From: Opisthorchis felineus
Taxonomy: Eukaryota; Platyhelminthes; Trematoda; Opisthorchiida; Opisthorchiidae
Reading direction: 5' to 3'
Length of the DNA: 64,000 nucleotides
Assembly (NCBI GenBank): GCA_004794785.1
Contig: SJOL01008653.1
Span: forward strand, 262,545 to 326,544
Shown here: positions 1 to 10,806 of the stretch, in pieces
Position numbering within the stretch: the stretch's first letter is position 1
Layout of the letters: the number at the start of each line of letters is the position of its first letter
Made by a program: the position numbers and the translations under genes
Notes under the pieces: model-generated
Seen by the model: the letters and a program-made list of their open reading frames with translations, nothing else
Databases searched by the model: none
Told to the model about the DNA's origin: nothing

Positions 1-175
1 TGTAGGCACCTCGGAATGATTGTAGTAAGCTAGCACTAAGTCCCTTCCCCGTCCACATTTATTCTTTTCTTCACAGTAAGGCTTTCAAAGAAATCATGGG
101 TGTACGGCAGCGAAGCATGGGTGTTTAACACTGATGTCATGCCGTCCATGATGATGGTGATAATGATGATCGTCA
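1..175 (+). mobile_element. RTE-like 3' terminal fragment with ATG-repeat tail
   Basis: Plus-oriented 3' end of an RTE-like element whose body, if any, lies left of the window. It matches by eye the reverse complement of 25500-25632 (shared motif around GGCACCTC) and the plus copy at 42415-42560. It contains the module TACGGCAGCGAAGCATG, the small inverted repeat GTGTT-T-AACAC at 121-131, and ends in imperfect ATG/ATR trinucleotide repeats at about 147-172. Non-coding. Confidence 0.65.
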
Positions 176-364
176 TCACCGCTGATTCTTTGACGCTGTG
201 TAAACGTAGTCTGAAGCCCATGCCTTTTCTGCTCGGTTTTATGTCCCTATGCCAGGTCAAAATTCGGTCAACCCTCTGTTTGCCCCACTCTGCACGGAAA
301 CAACTTTTCGGTACACAATGTTCGGTAAGCGCAGTTCATGGCCTAAGCACCGCGACTCTTGGTA

Positions 365-420
365 CTGGACCCAACCGAACATTCGCTTTCTAATTGCCTC
401 GTTATGGATTCGCCGATTCA
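365..420 (+). repeat. Short dispersed repeat, second copy inverted at 42075-42135
   Basis: The segment holding CGCTTTCTAATTGCCTCGTT and a following GGATTCG recurs in inverted orientation at 42085-42135, where the reverse complement reads CGTTTTCTAATTGCCCCGTT then GCGGATTCG. The class of element is unknown. Both copies lie within about 250 bases of an RTE 3' tail fragment (1-175 and 42415-42560). Confidence 0.5.
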
Positions 421-479
421 CCAGCCTACATGAGCTATGTTTTTGAAACAACGGTTGTCGGAGACCTGAAGGCTTCTCA

Positions 480-1560
480 TTTCCGCTGCTCGAGTAGGCC
501 AGTCCTCACAGTCACAGCAAAACAACCCATACTGTAGCCTGATACACCCGTTCTTTAAAATTTAGAGATATGCCGCTTTTCCGCCATAGGTGTGTTGAAT
601 TAGCAAACGCGACCCGAACCTTCGTGAATTGACCTGACCCGCCGCACTGCAGTCGGAACTAAGACCACTTTCAAGGTACCCAAAACGCTCCACAACTTCT
701 AGTATCCATTCTTAGATTGCAAGTAGCGTGTTCAGTCACCTCATAGCCAGCATTGTGATCTTATATTTTGTGGGTGCAAAGCGCATACCGAAGGAGAACA
801 TTACTTCGACCAGTTCATTTGAAATTGCCTGTGCTCCCTCTTCGGGAACGAGCAAGACGTCATCTGCATATTCCAGATCGACAAGATTGACGTCGCCTAA
901 GTTGAACGGGAATGAAGAGAGTGGGCATGCTTATCGGATAGCACCTTTTCATGCTCTCAGCGTCCGTCATTCTGAGGATACAGAGAACTTATTGTATTGA
1001 CAAGCTTCTGGAGCGTTCCTTGATGAGTAAACGCAGCAAAAAGAACCGACTGGCCAAGTGAGCGCCTTGGAAATCCTGAGATACCAGAATTGTAGATCGT
1101 TTATAACTACGGCGTTGTTCTAGAACCTGGCGGAGTGTGTTACGGATAGCAACTAGATCCTGATTAGGCGCTAGAACAAGACAGAGTCGCATAGAATGAC
1201 TAGTGGCTTGTCTATCAATAGACGTACATGAACGGAAAGTAAGGGCAAAGCATAGTTAATACGAGGCGATAATGTGAACACAAAGGATAGTCAGGCCGGA
1301 ACCCCACTTGCTGCCATCGAGTCAATGCTTCACAGGCCACTATAAGGCGAGGAGGAAAAGGTGGCGTCCACGGTCTCGTTACGACTGGGGTCAAGTTGAT
1401 CCGTACTCTCTAAGGGCCCCTTTTTTGAAAACGGATTCTATCACCGATTCTCCGCAGCTGTTTGGGGCAGTCCTCTCAGGTGGATGCAAGTAGATCAGAC
1501 AAGCGCTGACGGAGTGGGAAGTCATCCGAACCAAGAGCTCTGTGGCGCTTGAGGGGACGT
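480..1560 (-). mobile_element. Degenerate RTE-like reverse transcriptase fragment
   Basis: Read on the minus strand, this holds scrambled but recognisable RT pieces. A palm segment near 1050-1190 has the form TLRQVLEQR followed by a TILV..DFQGA string, corresponding to the usual [10 protein letters not shown] block. The catalytic box reads DLEYADD (YADD codons at 859-870). A GMRFAP-type block lies near 770-800, and remains of the SVKGRVY..VLL segment near 500-560. Frames shift repeatedly, so it cannot encode an enzyme. It looks older and more diverged than the copies at 8 kb or 55 kb. Confidence 0.7.
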
Positions 1561-1961
1561 ATGCAGTCATGCACCTCTCAGGCCCTAGGGGCTTCCAGGT
1601 TCAACTTACAGTATTCTAGTGTGCTTCGACAATCCGACTTAATAGCAGCCGGTGGCCACGAAAATAGTTCCTCAGAGTGCTCGACTTAGTGGTCAAGCCA
1701 TCTTTTTTATTGAAGTGGGCCTCGCCAGTTTGATCCTTAATCGTTTCGCATGTATCATCCAAAGTAATCTCCGGGCCTTCTCGGCGTTCTTCGCCTCTTC
1801 TATGTTCTTAGCCTTCCGTATTCCCCAGACTTCACAGTAAGTTTCACTTGATGTCTGTCAATTCGTCGGGTTGGATTATGTTCTCGACTTCATCCACTGT
1901 CCTATATGACATCCAGTGTTTGAGCGAAGTTGGAAGTGCCGTGCCGCAGGCGATACTTTTG

Positions 1962-2158
1962 GTACTGTAAAAAAATCGTTCAGCTGTAGATCCTTTTTTT
2001 GCCCAGCTGCCGTGTCAACGGAAGGGAGGCACGAGGGCTGACGTACTGCCAGGTTGCCCAAGTCCAGACAGAAGTAGTCGAGATCCTGAGGTTGGGTTCG
2101 AACCAGAGACCTTCCGGTCCGTAAGCTGGTGCCATTACCACTGAGCTATCTCTAGTGC
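1962..2158 (-). repeat. tRNA-derived SINE, minus orientation
   Basis: The minus strand starts with a tRNA-like head at about 2158. An A-box-like TAGCTCAGTGG lies at 2138-2148 and a B box GGTTCGAACCC at 2094-2104. The body carries the family motif GGGCAACCTGGCAGTA and continues to a terminus of the form ACAGCTGAACGATTTTTTT near 1970-1990. These internal promoter boxes are what RNA polymerase III needs; activity is not shown. Confidence 0.75.
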
Positions 2159-2182
2159 GGGTTGTTTAAATGACTATCTGGA

Positions 2183-2224
2183 GATGTATGCACCTCAGTA
2201 TGTTTGAGGTAGGCTAGCACTTGC
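2183..2224 (+). repeat. Tiny RTE 3'-end remnant
   Basis: About 40 bases (TGCACCTCAG...GTAGGCTAGCACT) resemble the start of the 3' module at window position 1. It is wedged between two SINE copies of opposite orientation. Too short to be certain. Confidence 0.4.
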
Positions 2225-2227
2225 CCG

Positions 2228-2375
2228 AGATAGCGTTATCTTGCTGACCGGCAGGTCTTTTGTTTGAACCCACGCTTACATCTCGATTGTCTAGGTTTTG
2301 ACAACCCGATAGTATCTAAGCCCTCGGGCTTCCTTCTTGTGTTACAGCTGAACGATTATTCTCCTATTTTATCTC
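2228..2375 (+). repeat. tRNA-derived SINE, plus orientation, head damaged
   Basis: It begins GAGATAGC, then lacks about 20 bases of the tRNA-like head seen at 14574. It retains CTGACCGGCAGGTC, a decayed B box TTTGAACCC at 2261-2269, the body motif (GACAACCCGATAGTATCTAAGCC) and a terminus GTTACAGCTGAACGATTATT. It lies head-to-head with the SINE at 1962-2158. Confidence 0.7.
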
Positions 2376-3824
2376 TTGAGGGACTTATACGAGAAAATCT
2401 AACAGTCACATTGCTTGGGAGAAACGGGTATAAATTAATGAGTGAGAGAGAAGGCACAATGTCGTTACTTCCCAAAGATTGGCCTAGCTGGTAGAGTTTA
2501 AGAGTAATCAATATACATGTAGCGAGTGGACTGAAGAGGTATTATCACAAAATGTGAAGCGGTAAAAGTGGCACGTTTTCGCTTACCTGTTCTGCTGTAT
2601 TCAACGAGAACTAACTAGTGAGCACGATAGGACCGGCGTGCCATGAACTTCCTTATGTTTGGTTGGTTATTTTTGTATGCTACCTGTGGTGCTACCCGAG
2701 CGCCAAAACCTAGATGGTATAACGACCAGAGTCCTCACTCAATGCTTTTGACTCGAAAACGTAATCGCAAGATGAATGCGGTAGGAATAAGATCGCCAGA
2801 GTAGGCTAGCTTCTAAGAAACAGGCCATGATACATATTGTATCCGCCCAGGAGACTGTCAGTGAGACCTCTCGATTGGCTGGCCTGTTATATCCTCATCA
2901 TCAGCAATACACCAATAGTACACACTGGCGCGTAACTGCCCTACAGTCACGAAGAAAGGAAGCCTTAGTTGAGTTGAAGTAAAAGAGAAGTGTAGATTAG
3001 GGACTTAGCAATACGATCCAAAATAAGGTGCTTACACCTTTGGATAACATAAAAAAATGTACATATTTGAACAACACGTCGAAGTAAGCGGGATGGTGCT
3101 CTGCGAACTTCTCACGGTATGAGAGCAGCACACAACGGCAGGTGAACTAGACAGTTGGGCTAAGAAATGTCAGCATGCGCGCCACTGGTATGGGTTGTAT
3201 GCTATCTCTCACAAGGCTTCCAATCACCCATAAGTGGGATCAAGTGGGCTTCATTCAGCAGGACGTGAGGATTCCACAGCACTCAGTTAGACTGTAGCCA
3301 ATTTTATTTCATTTTGCTATGCCGTGGCCCGTCACCTGTCAACAAGCGCCGGGCACAAGAAAAAAGCTTTCTTCGGTAGACGATGTTTGAACATACGAAA
3401 CACCCAACCATAGGAGCCTGTTACGTTTGATTTACTGCTCTAACAAATCGATTGTGTTATCAAGTGCCTCCTCGTGCGTTACTTCGTTGCGCACTCGTTG
3501 TAGACTGCTACCTCTTGCTGTGCTACCAAGGCCCTAGTGGTACATCAGTTGAAGAAGCCTGAGGCCCTCGGATCAGATGGGCTGAGTTTCACTACTCTAG
3601 AGTAAAAGTTTTCTTACACTTGCCCTTTATACATGGCCCTTTAGCTACAGCGAAGGTCGGTTCTGACGCCATAAATGACGCAACTTGGCGAACGCTCCTA
3701 GTACCTTGATTATCCGCACATTAACCTCATTTGTTACAGTACAATCACCAGTTCTGTGGCTGTCGAGCTACTTAAACCGATAAACAAACTCCAGCTTTTC
3801 ATTCTAAAGTTTTAGAAAAGCACC

Positions 3825-4570
3825 GGGGAATGAGGAATCTGGAAGCAAGACTGCACTTTGAAGGTGCAAAACGCATGCCAAAAAAGGGTCATTTCCGATA
3901 TTCTGATTAAAGTACTTTGCGCAGGTAAGCAGCCGTCAAACAACAAAACGACGTTTCAGAAGAGCTTGGTAAATAATCGGTCGTTTACAACCGGCTGTTT
4001 ACCAAACTCTGCTGAAACGATGACTTCTCAATCGGTCCCAAATTTTTTCCAATTGATTGAAAGCAAAACGACGTCTTTCGTATAATTCAGATCGATTAAT
4101 TTGTCCAGACGTGACTTTGACACCGGGATTTCATAGACTGTGCACTCCATGATGATGACGTCGATGACAAAACTGAACAAAATGGAGCAAGGGGTAACCC
4201 TGAGGAACTCCACTAGTTGTCAGAGCAATTCATTACACACCGCTACCCGGCCAGAGGTGTGAGAATGAATGGCACGAAGAATGCTTACTGTTTTTAGGAG
4301 CATCCCCCACTGGCCAAGAATATTTACGTCGGCCAATCAAACAACAGTGTCGAAGGCTGCTTTAACGTCGAGGGAAATCGCGATTGTTGACCAGTGGTAT
4401 ACTTGGTGGTGCTCACTCACTAAATGTAATGTAAACTCATAATCAGCACACCCTCTGCCAGGCCACAATCCTGCTTCACGCTCTCGGACTTGTATCCGAA
4501 AATAGCCGTCGCAATATAACGGAAGCCAGTAGCGGCCCGACAAAGAACAGCGAGTCTCCGTACTGCGAGT
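3825..4570 (-). mobile_element. Degenerate RT fragment, RTE-like, diverged from main families
   Basis: Minus-strand translation shows, in order from the right: PGRGCADYEFTLH, then STIAISLDVKAAFDTV (the Asp-bearing motif A) near 4340-4475. An ILFSFVIDVI block (motif B side) lies near 4150-4200, and a GMRFAPSKC block near 3835-3860. The YxDD box is decayed to YTKDVVLL near 4060-4085. Other frames interrupt it, so it is non-functional. Its sequence differs from the copies at 8, 25 and 55 kb, suggesting another RTE-like subfamily. Confidence 0.7.
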
Positions 4571-4879
4571 GATTGTATTACGAGGCGGCCTGGAGGTAAA
4601 GTCGTACTATCCTCTGCGATAGGAGTGTTAAGGCAGTAAGGCGTTTCTCCCAGGCGACCAGCATGTCCATATTCATGGAAGCATTGATGCTACCTTCCCC
4701 CGAGGAAAGACGGGCTAAGACAGGTCGGTCCTAAAATCCGCACACTCCGATCGCCCAACGGTTGACCGTGACCGCCGGCGCATTATTCAATACGGTCGAA
4801 ATATTTTTAAAACCACAGTCCAGTGCTGCTTAGGAAGCACCTGCTGTGCACAGCCGCATCAGTGGTGAGACGGTAATGC

Positions 4880-7800
4880 CCTGCGCCCTCGGGTTAGGCT
4901 AACCCCCTGTAGCTAAGCAGGTCAGACTATTGGGTCATCGGCTCCGGGCAGGGTCCCCAAAGAAAACCCCAGTATCCGCTGCCTCGCGTGTCAGACTTTC
5001 TAGCCAGAGACTAAGGGCAGGGTCTCCGGACAAAACGCTACATCCTCCCACTGCCTTGTGGGTCAGACTTTTGAGTCAAAGGCTCAAGGTGGGGTACCTC
5101 AACCAAACCCCCTTTCTCGACCTGGGCAACCGGGAAGTGTCATTTGCACTTGCACTACCTTGTCCCTAACTCCCTCCCCACCCATCAAACAATGCAGTGC
5201 GATGAACCCATCTGCCACCCGTACCTACTATTCAGTGTCTAAAGCTCCGCCCAGAATAGTAAGCCAAAATAATCGCTTACTAGGTTCAAAACATCTGATC
5301 CACGTTGAAGTCTTTAATGCCCGTACTCTATGTCCAATTGGTCAACAGGTATCTCTTGCTGAAACCTTGCTTCCCTTGTCTTTCGATGTATGTTGTCTCC
5401 GAAACACGCTTACAAGACCCATTTTTGGCCGTGCACCTCAAGCCGCTTAGGACGAGCCCAGATGTGCCAAATTCACTCCTCGGTTATCCTGCGATCCTGA
5501 CGCAGTGGATCGTAGTATCAGCCCCAAGGCTGAAAGCGCCTTACTGGACTGGGTCCCAGTAAGCAGTCGTCTTTGTGCTGTGCGGTTGTTTGGCTCAGTT
5601 GAGATCAATGCAGGTCGATACAGTGAGGGGATTTCAGAACAACTCCTGTGACACCTAAACGCGAGACACTGTGCCGTTAAGGGTGCTTAGCCTAATTCAG
5701 CCGGGTTTGTTAGACGTCAGCTGAAGCATCGGCGTTTATTTGTCTTATGAGCATTCGCTCCAACAGACTGAAGTTCTGAGACTGAAAAGGATAAGTTTTA
5801 TGAAGATCTGACACGGATTCTTCGATCGCCAGGAAGGACGAATAAAGTAATCCTGGCCGGTGATATGATAGCCCAAGTTGGTCGACTAAGTCCGGAAGGA
5901 GCTCATTTAGGTGGTAAATTTGGAGTCGATGCTCAGCTTACGGCTGATGGGGAGCGACTTCTTCACTTGTGTGCAGATCATTGTCTGTCCCTGGCCAGTA
6001 CGAACTTCCAACACGAAGGCTCACATCCAGTTACTTGGATGCCACCTACCACAAGACAGTCGTGCACTCATTTGGACCATGTGGCTGACAGTTACCGATG
6101 GAGGGCCTGAGTTAAGTATTGTCGTTTCTTCTGGTGGATGCAACTTGACTCTGATCATGCCATTGTGCGGGCCTGGTTGTCACTCCGTTTTCCGTCAGCA
6201 ATACGTGTGCCGAAGGAGAGAAGCTCCGATCGTCAACTTGTACAAGTTTTAGTAGCTTAAGGGTATCAGGCTGATCTGGGAACGCACAGTAATGTGGATG
6301 ACAAAGATTGTTTGGAGGCTACTTAAAGAAGCTGTTCTCTTGGCTTTCACAACTGTTTGTCCAGGCCATCGGACTCAATTATGTGAAAACTGGATATCAT
6401 CGAGATCGGCAGATCTTACTACTGCCAGAAAGGGCATACCAGCAACTGGCAACTGTGATAGGGCATGCAGATCCGTCAAACACTGGATAATCGGGAACTT
6501 CAAGAGTGGAAGAGAACGCTGGTGGATTTCGAAAACCTAGGAGCTGGAGAAGTCCATCGCTTCAGGCAACAACCGCACCCTATTTCAGCTCATTCGATCA
6601 ACCGGTCAAAAGAAGGCAGCAAAACAATCTGCAATTCATTCCCTCAATCGTCGTCTTGAGCGGTGGGCTGAGCACTTCAAAGAACAGTTCAGCTAGTCTC
6701 CTTCAATTTAGCCTCTTGAAGGCCTCACTGGGCTTGAATGGAACACCGACACCAACCCGCCATCAGCAACAGATATCCAGCGTGAGATATCAATCCTCAA
6801 ACACGACAAGGCGCCTGGCGCGGATGGTCTGTATCCCGCACTCTTCAAAGTAAGTGGTGAGGTCCAGGTGAACAGCCTGACAGCCATACTGCGGAAGATT
6901 TGGAACGAAAACAGAATACCAGCCGAATGCAGCTCGTCAACCGTCATCCGAGTTTTCAAAAAGGGCGCAAGAACGTCATGTAAAAACCACCGTGGTACCA
7001 GCCTGCTATCCGTCGCATCTAAGGTGCTCTCTGGCAATTTTTTGCGTACGTTGATCGATTATCAGGAGAGACAGATTCGTGAAAATCAAGCTGAGTTGGA
7101 CTCTGGCCGAGGGTGTATCGAGCATATCTTTACCTTGAGACAAATTCCTGAACAGCGCCACTCGTTCATTGGTCATTTTTCTTGATCTGAAAGCTGCTTT
7201 TGACCCTGTCGATCGTGAGAAACGTTGGTAGTGTTTGGTGATCAAAGGTGTCCCAAATTTTATCCCTTTTGAGGCACTGTATGCGAACTCCTGTGGGCGC
7301 GTACGGGTATCCGGCAAGCTTTCACCTGAGTTCACCCGTCCAGTGGCGTAAGACAAGGCTGCCCTCTCTCACCTTTCCCCTTCAACTTTTTTACTGATGT
7401 GCTGCCTGAAACTTCTCTGCCTGCGCGGGAGTCGAAATGCTCCCGGGACGTTCCCTCACAGACATCGAGTATGCAGACGATATGTCTCTCCTTGGTTCAG
7501 ATTCTCCCCAAATGCAGACGATTTTAAATAACCTCAATAACTCTGGCACACGGTTTGGCATGCGCTTCACACCTGCAAAGTGTAAAGTGCTGCTACAAGA
7601 CTGGGTTGGGTCAAACCGAAACCTCATGCTTGCAGGCGAGCCAATCGAGCTGGTAGATAAATTTGTTTGCCTGAGCAGCTCTATAAGTTCCGGTGGAGTG
7701 GCTGGAGATGAGGTCATTTCTCGAATCGGGTAAGCCGAGGAAGCTTTTGCCAACCTCCGACACGTATGGCGCCAATGTGACGTCAGTTTATCTGTCAAGG

Positions 7801-8160
7801 GCAGAGCTTCCACTGCGCCGGTGCGATCCACAATGCTTTGTAAGTCAGAAACGTGGCCGCTACACGCAGAGGACATACCAAAGGTGTCAGTGTTCGACCA
7901 TCGGAGTCCCCGAAGCATTGGTCAGGTCTGGCGGGAACATCGGTTTGGTAATGCTGAGGTGTGCCAAATGGTCCTAGGAAGAAGGAACTCTCCCGCGATA
8001 GATGTATTACTCACCCTTCATAGGTTACGCTGGTTAGGACAGGTTTTCCGCATGCCAGAATACCGTCTGTCTCGCAGAGCTCTCTTCGCCCAGCGCTGTG
8101 CTGAATGGAAGTGACCGAGAGGTGGACAGCGTATGACCTGGCAGCGATCTATGTAGCAAG
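4880..8160 (+). mobile_element. RTE-like non-LTR retrotransposon, near full length, inactivated
   Basis: RTE-type elements encode an apurinic-like endonuclease followed by a reverse transcriptase. Here, after a tandem-repeat 5' region, the endonuclease begins near 5310 (FNARTLCPIGQQ) and includes QVGRLSPEGAHLGGKFGVD and TWMPPTTRQSCTHLDHVADS (5865-6110). A linker (ERWWISKTQELEK-like, about 6510) leads to the RT: KHDKAPGADGLYPALFK near 6800, FKKGARTSCKNHRG near 6960, LDLKAAFD near 7183-7206, and EYADD with YADD codons at 7470-7481. The C-terminal block LHRLRWLGQVFRMPEYRLSRRALFA is at 8010-8085 (given in parts: LHRLRWLGQVFRMP, then YRLSRRALFA). Multiple stops and frameshifts occur, including an 11-nt loss at about 7167 and a TAG at about 7229. 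It joins a minus-strand element at about 8160 with no tail. Confidence 0.85.
4921..5130 (+). repeat. Tandem ~70-bp repeats in the RTE 5' region (about three units)
   Basis: The motif GTCAGACT starts units at 4921, 4990 and 5062 (spacings 69 and 72). Each is followed by a GGGCAGGGTCYCC-type or GGTGGGGTACC stretch and an AAACCCC-like stretch. The third unit and following sequence recur at 56872-57060 ahead of another copy of the family, so the block is part of the element. It may carry its internal promoter (inference). Confidence 0.65.
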
Positions 8161-10060
8161 AACGCCGTCGCGTCATCGACTAGCCGTCATTTTTGGACGT
8201 CTACAGCCAAACTCAGAAGGATCACTTGAACCCCATTGTTAAAGACTGACTGCACCAACAACACCCAAGCCACGTAACTTCTTTCATACCCTGTGCGAAG
8301 TCATAATTCACCCACTCGCGGATGCCACCATTCTGAAAAAGACACGAAGAACTCTATGCGTCTCCGTAGAGCATGCTTCAGCATGCCTAGCGTACGGTCG
8401 AGCCTCGGCAGTTCGAAGTGCTGAATGTTGTCCGCGCCTCACCCACGTGACCCCTGAAAACCAGTGATATCACTTTTTGACACTACCAGCGACCCAAATT
8501 GACACACGTGATTCCGGTCTTTGAGATTCGTGCACTGACTTTATCAGACAGTTTTTCCAGAGTTGATACAACTACTGAGGTGTGTAAGGAGTTCCACAGC
8601 CTTCAGTGCTTCTTGGGTTGCAAGGGGCGTGTATAGAAGGTGCATATTCTGAAGCATCACTTGGTGCTTTGTAGATGAAGCACTCGCCGAAAGATGTCAT
8701 GATGGCGGTCAATGTATTCAATGGCTCTTGTGCTCCATCTTCAAAGCTGAAGATCTAGTCTTCACATTCTTAATTGGTAAGGTTCTCACCACTAGCAGTA
8801 ATTTGGCCACTAGAGTTTTAAAGGTACTCCTGCATTCGCCTCATAATTTTACACACCACGAATTCTGGCAGAAATGGGGAGGGTGAGCAACCTTGCTGGG
8901 CACCACTTCTTGTAGGGTAGCTTTTAGAGAGCTCTCCGGATACTCACACGTCCGGAATTATGTGAATGTAGGGACGGTTATTTTCACACACCGTTCACCA
9001 CGCGTAGTCAGAAACAATGAAGATGGAATTTGTGGTCGGCTCCCCCAGTTGTCTGGACAGCGTGTTTCTCGTGGATAAACGTAAATAGGTTAGATAGAAA
9101 CTGGTCGGAGTTCACCGCAGCTAGCAGGTCGATGGTACCGGGAGCTTGAGTAGAAGTATACACTCGGGCTCCATATTCACTGTCCACGTTTTTATCAAAG
9201 GCCAAGTTCAGGTTGGAAATACCAGGTGGCCAACTGATTTCTTTCGAAGTATTCTGCCTCGAAATCGGAACGGCTTTCTTTACTGGATAACGCAGAGTTG
9301 TTGTTGTCGTTGATGGTTTAATTGATGAGACTATTCCGAGGAATTGTCAAGTGAATTAAGTGGAACGAACTGCGAATATTTCCAGCATTTTCACTTTATT
9401 TCTTCAACCTTTGGAACCCACCAAACGTCTCGGTCGGCTCGAGCGCTCAGTTTTGAATGGCGTCGGATGTTGCCTCGAGTCGAGTTGTGGTTGCGACCAA
9501 AAGGAATCTGTCGCCGGGCCTCGAGCAAAGCCACAGCCCAATCAGAGATTCAGTTCTTGGAAGAAGTTGGTTGGGTTGTACTGCAGGTGGAAATCCCGTC
9601 CGTCATCATGTACAACTTTGAATGTCTCGCTCCAGTGATGGTTGATGTCCTATATCGAACCAGCAAGCAGGCGTTGGAGAAGTCGGTTGTGATGGACTTT
9701 TTTTATTTCCAGGTTCATGGGCTTCTCGGTGGCCAAATGGTGTGTGGTGTTGCGTAGACCTTAGAAACGCAATGAAGAACAGCGACGGACTGTTGGATGA
9801 TCGCATGATCCGGGTCCATGCAGGTATCCGATAGACAGTGATCGATCCTCGCCACCGTTAACTGATGACCATATGGTGTGTTTGGGTTCGGAGGAAACCA
9901 TGTGTTCAATGAATTTCGCTGTTATGGAAATTAGCACTGTGAATGAATAGTCTGTGGTCAGTATACATCTGCAGTAGGCGTTCTCCGTTGACCGTGCCTC
10001 GTGTCTAATCTAAGACGACTGTTTAATAGAGCCTCAGCAGGGCTGAGCAGTCAGTTCAGT
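8160..10060 (-). mobile_element. RTE-like retrotransposon, internally deleted, minus orientation
   Basis: Minus-strand element whose C-terminal coding end is on the left: the antisense of LRWLGHVLRMP-type sequence lies near 8290-8410. An RT-derived segment follows, but the palm region around motif A is missing near 9025-9045. The linker and endonuclease-side sequence run to about 10060. The stretch about 9100-9900 is almost identical to 55300-56110 and clearly less similar to 25490-27965. It has no intact frame. On the left it abuts the plus-strand element at about 8160 without the usual 3' tail. Confidence 0.8.
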
Positions 10061-10644
10061 TACAATACTTGGATCGTGGATTCCTGTTCCTCACAGCCAA
10101 TATCATCACCAGTCAACTTACAATAATCCAGCGTACAAGCAGGAACAGCTTGTTGTCATGCTTGCTTCAGAGTGCGAAAATGAGAAGCCGCTCATTAGGC
10201 TGGTCTTTGGGATTTAAAAACTGAATCGGAAGTGGTTAGAGTTGTTACTGAAGATGGACACGCAGAAGTAGCAGTTGAGCTTGATGCAATGCGAACAATC
10301 TGGCCGGTCCTAATGCTGGAATCTGCAGGGAGAATAATTACAGTGGAATGCGGTTAGGAAAAAGAAGGAATACGTGAAAGTGTACCAAGGGAAGCATCGA
10401 CAGCATCCTAATTTATCTTGCCCACCCTGGTGTATGCAGCAAGTAAGGCAACCCGGTTGGTGGCACCACGCGATGACCGATTCGTCGTTACAGTATTTCT
10501 TGGTTCCGAAGTTCATGGCTGTACGGCGACTGGGCTGCTATCAGGGTGCCCTTAGACGAAGCCTTTCGTTCTAAAAAACTGATCGCAAGGTATTGGATGG
10601 GTGCAAGCATACTACCACAATACAATTCAATCGCTCAACTCTAG

Positions 10645-10806
10645 CACTTTCGGTACCTAGCTTCTATGCCATCCGAAGCAGGCTGGAGGACAGATACTGC
10701 CAGGTTGCCCAAGCCTAGACAGGAGCAGTCGAAATGCTGAGCTTCGGTTCGAAACACGGACCATCCGGTCAGTAAACTCGTTCCTTAACCACTGAGCTAT
10801 CTCAAG
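10645..10806 (-). repeat. tRNA-derived SINE, minus orientation
   Basis: The minus strand reads ATAGCTCAGTGG at 10789-10800 (A box) and a B box GTTTCGAACC near 10745-10754. The body motif GGGCAACCTGGCAGTA is near 10694-10709. The 3' terminus is short or decayed. Confidence 0.7.

Noticed and set aside
9344..9757. 137-aa plus-strand frame (and its twin at 55698-55988) as a conserved gene
   Set aside because: It is the antisense shadow of the minus-strand RTE copies; conservation between the two reflects element similarity.
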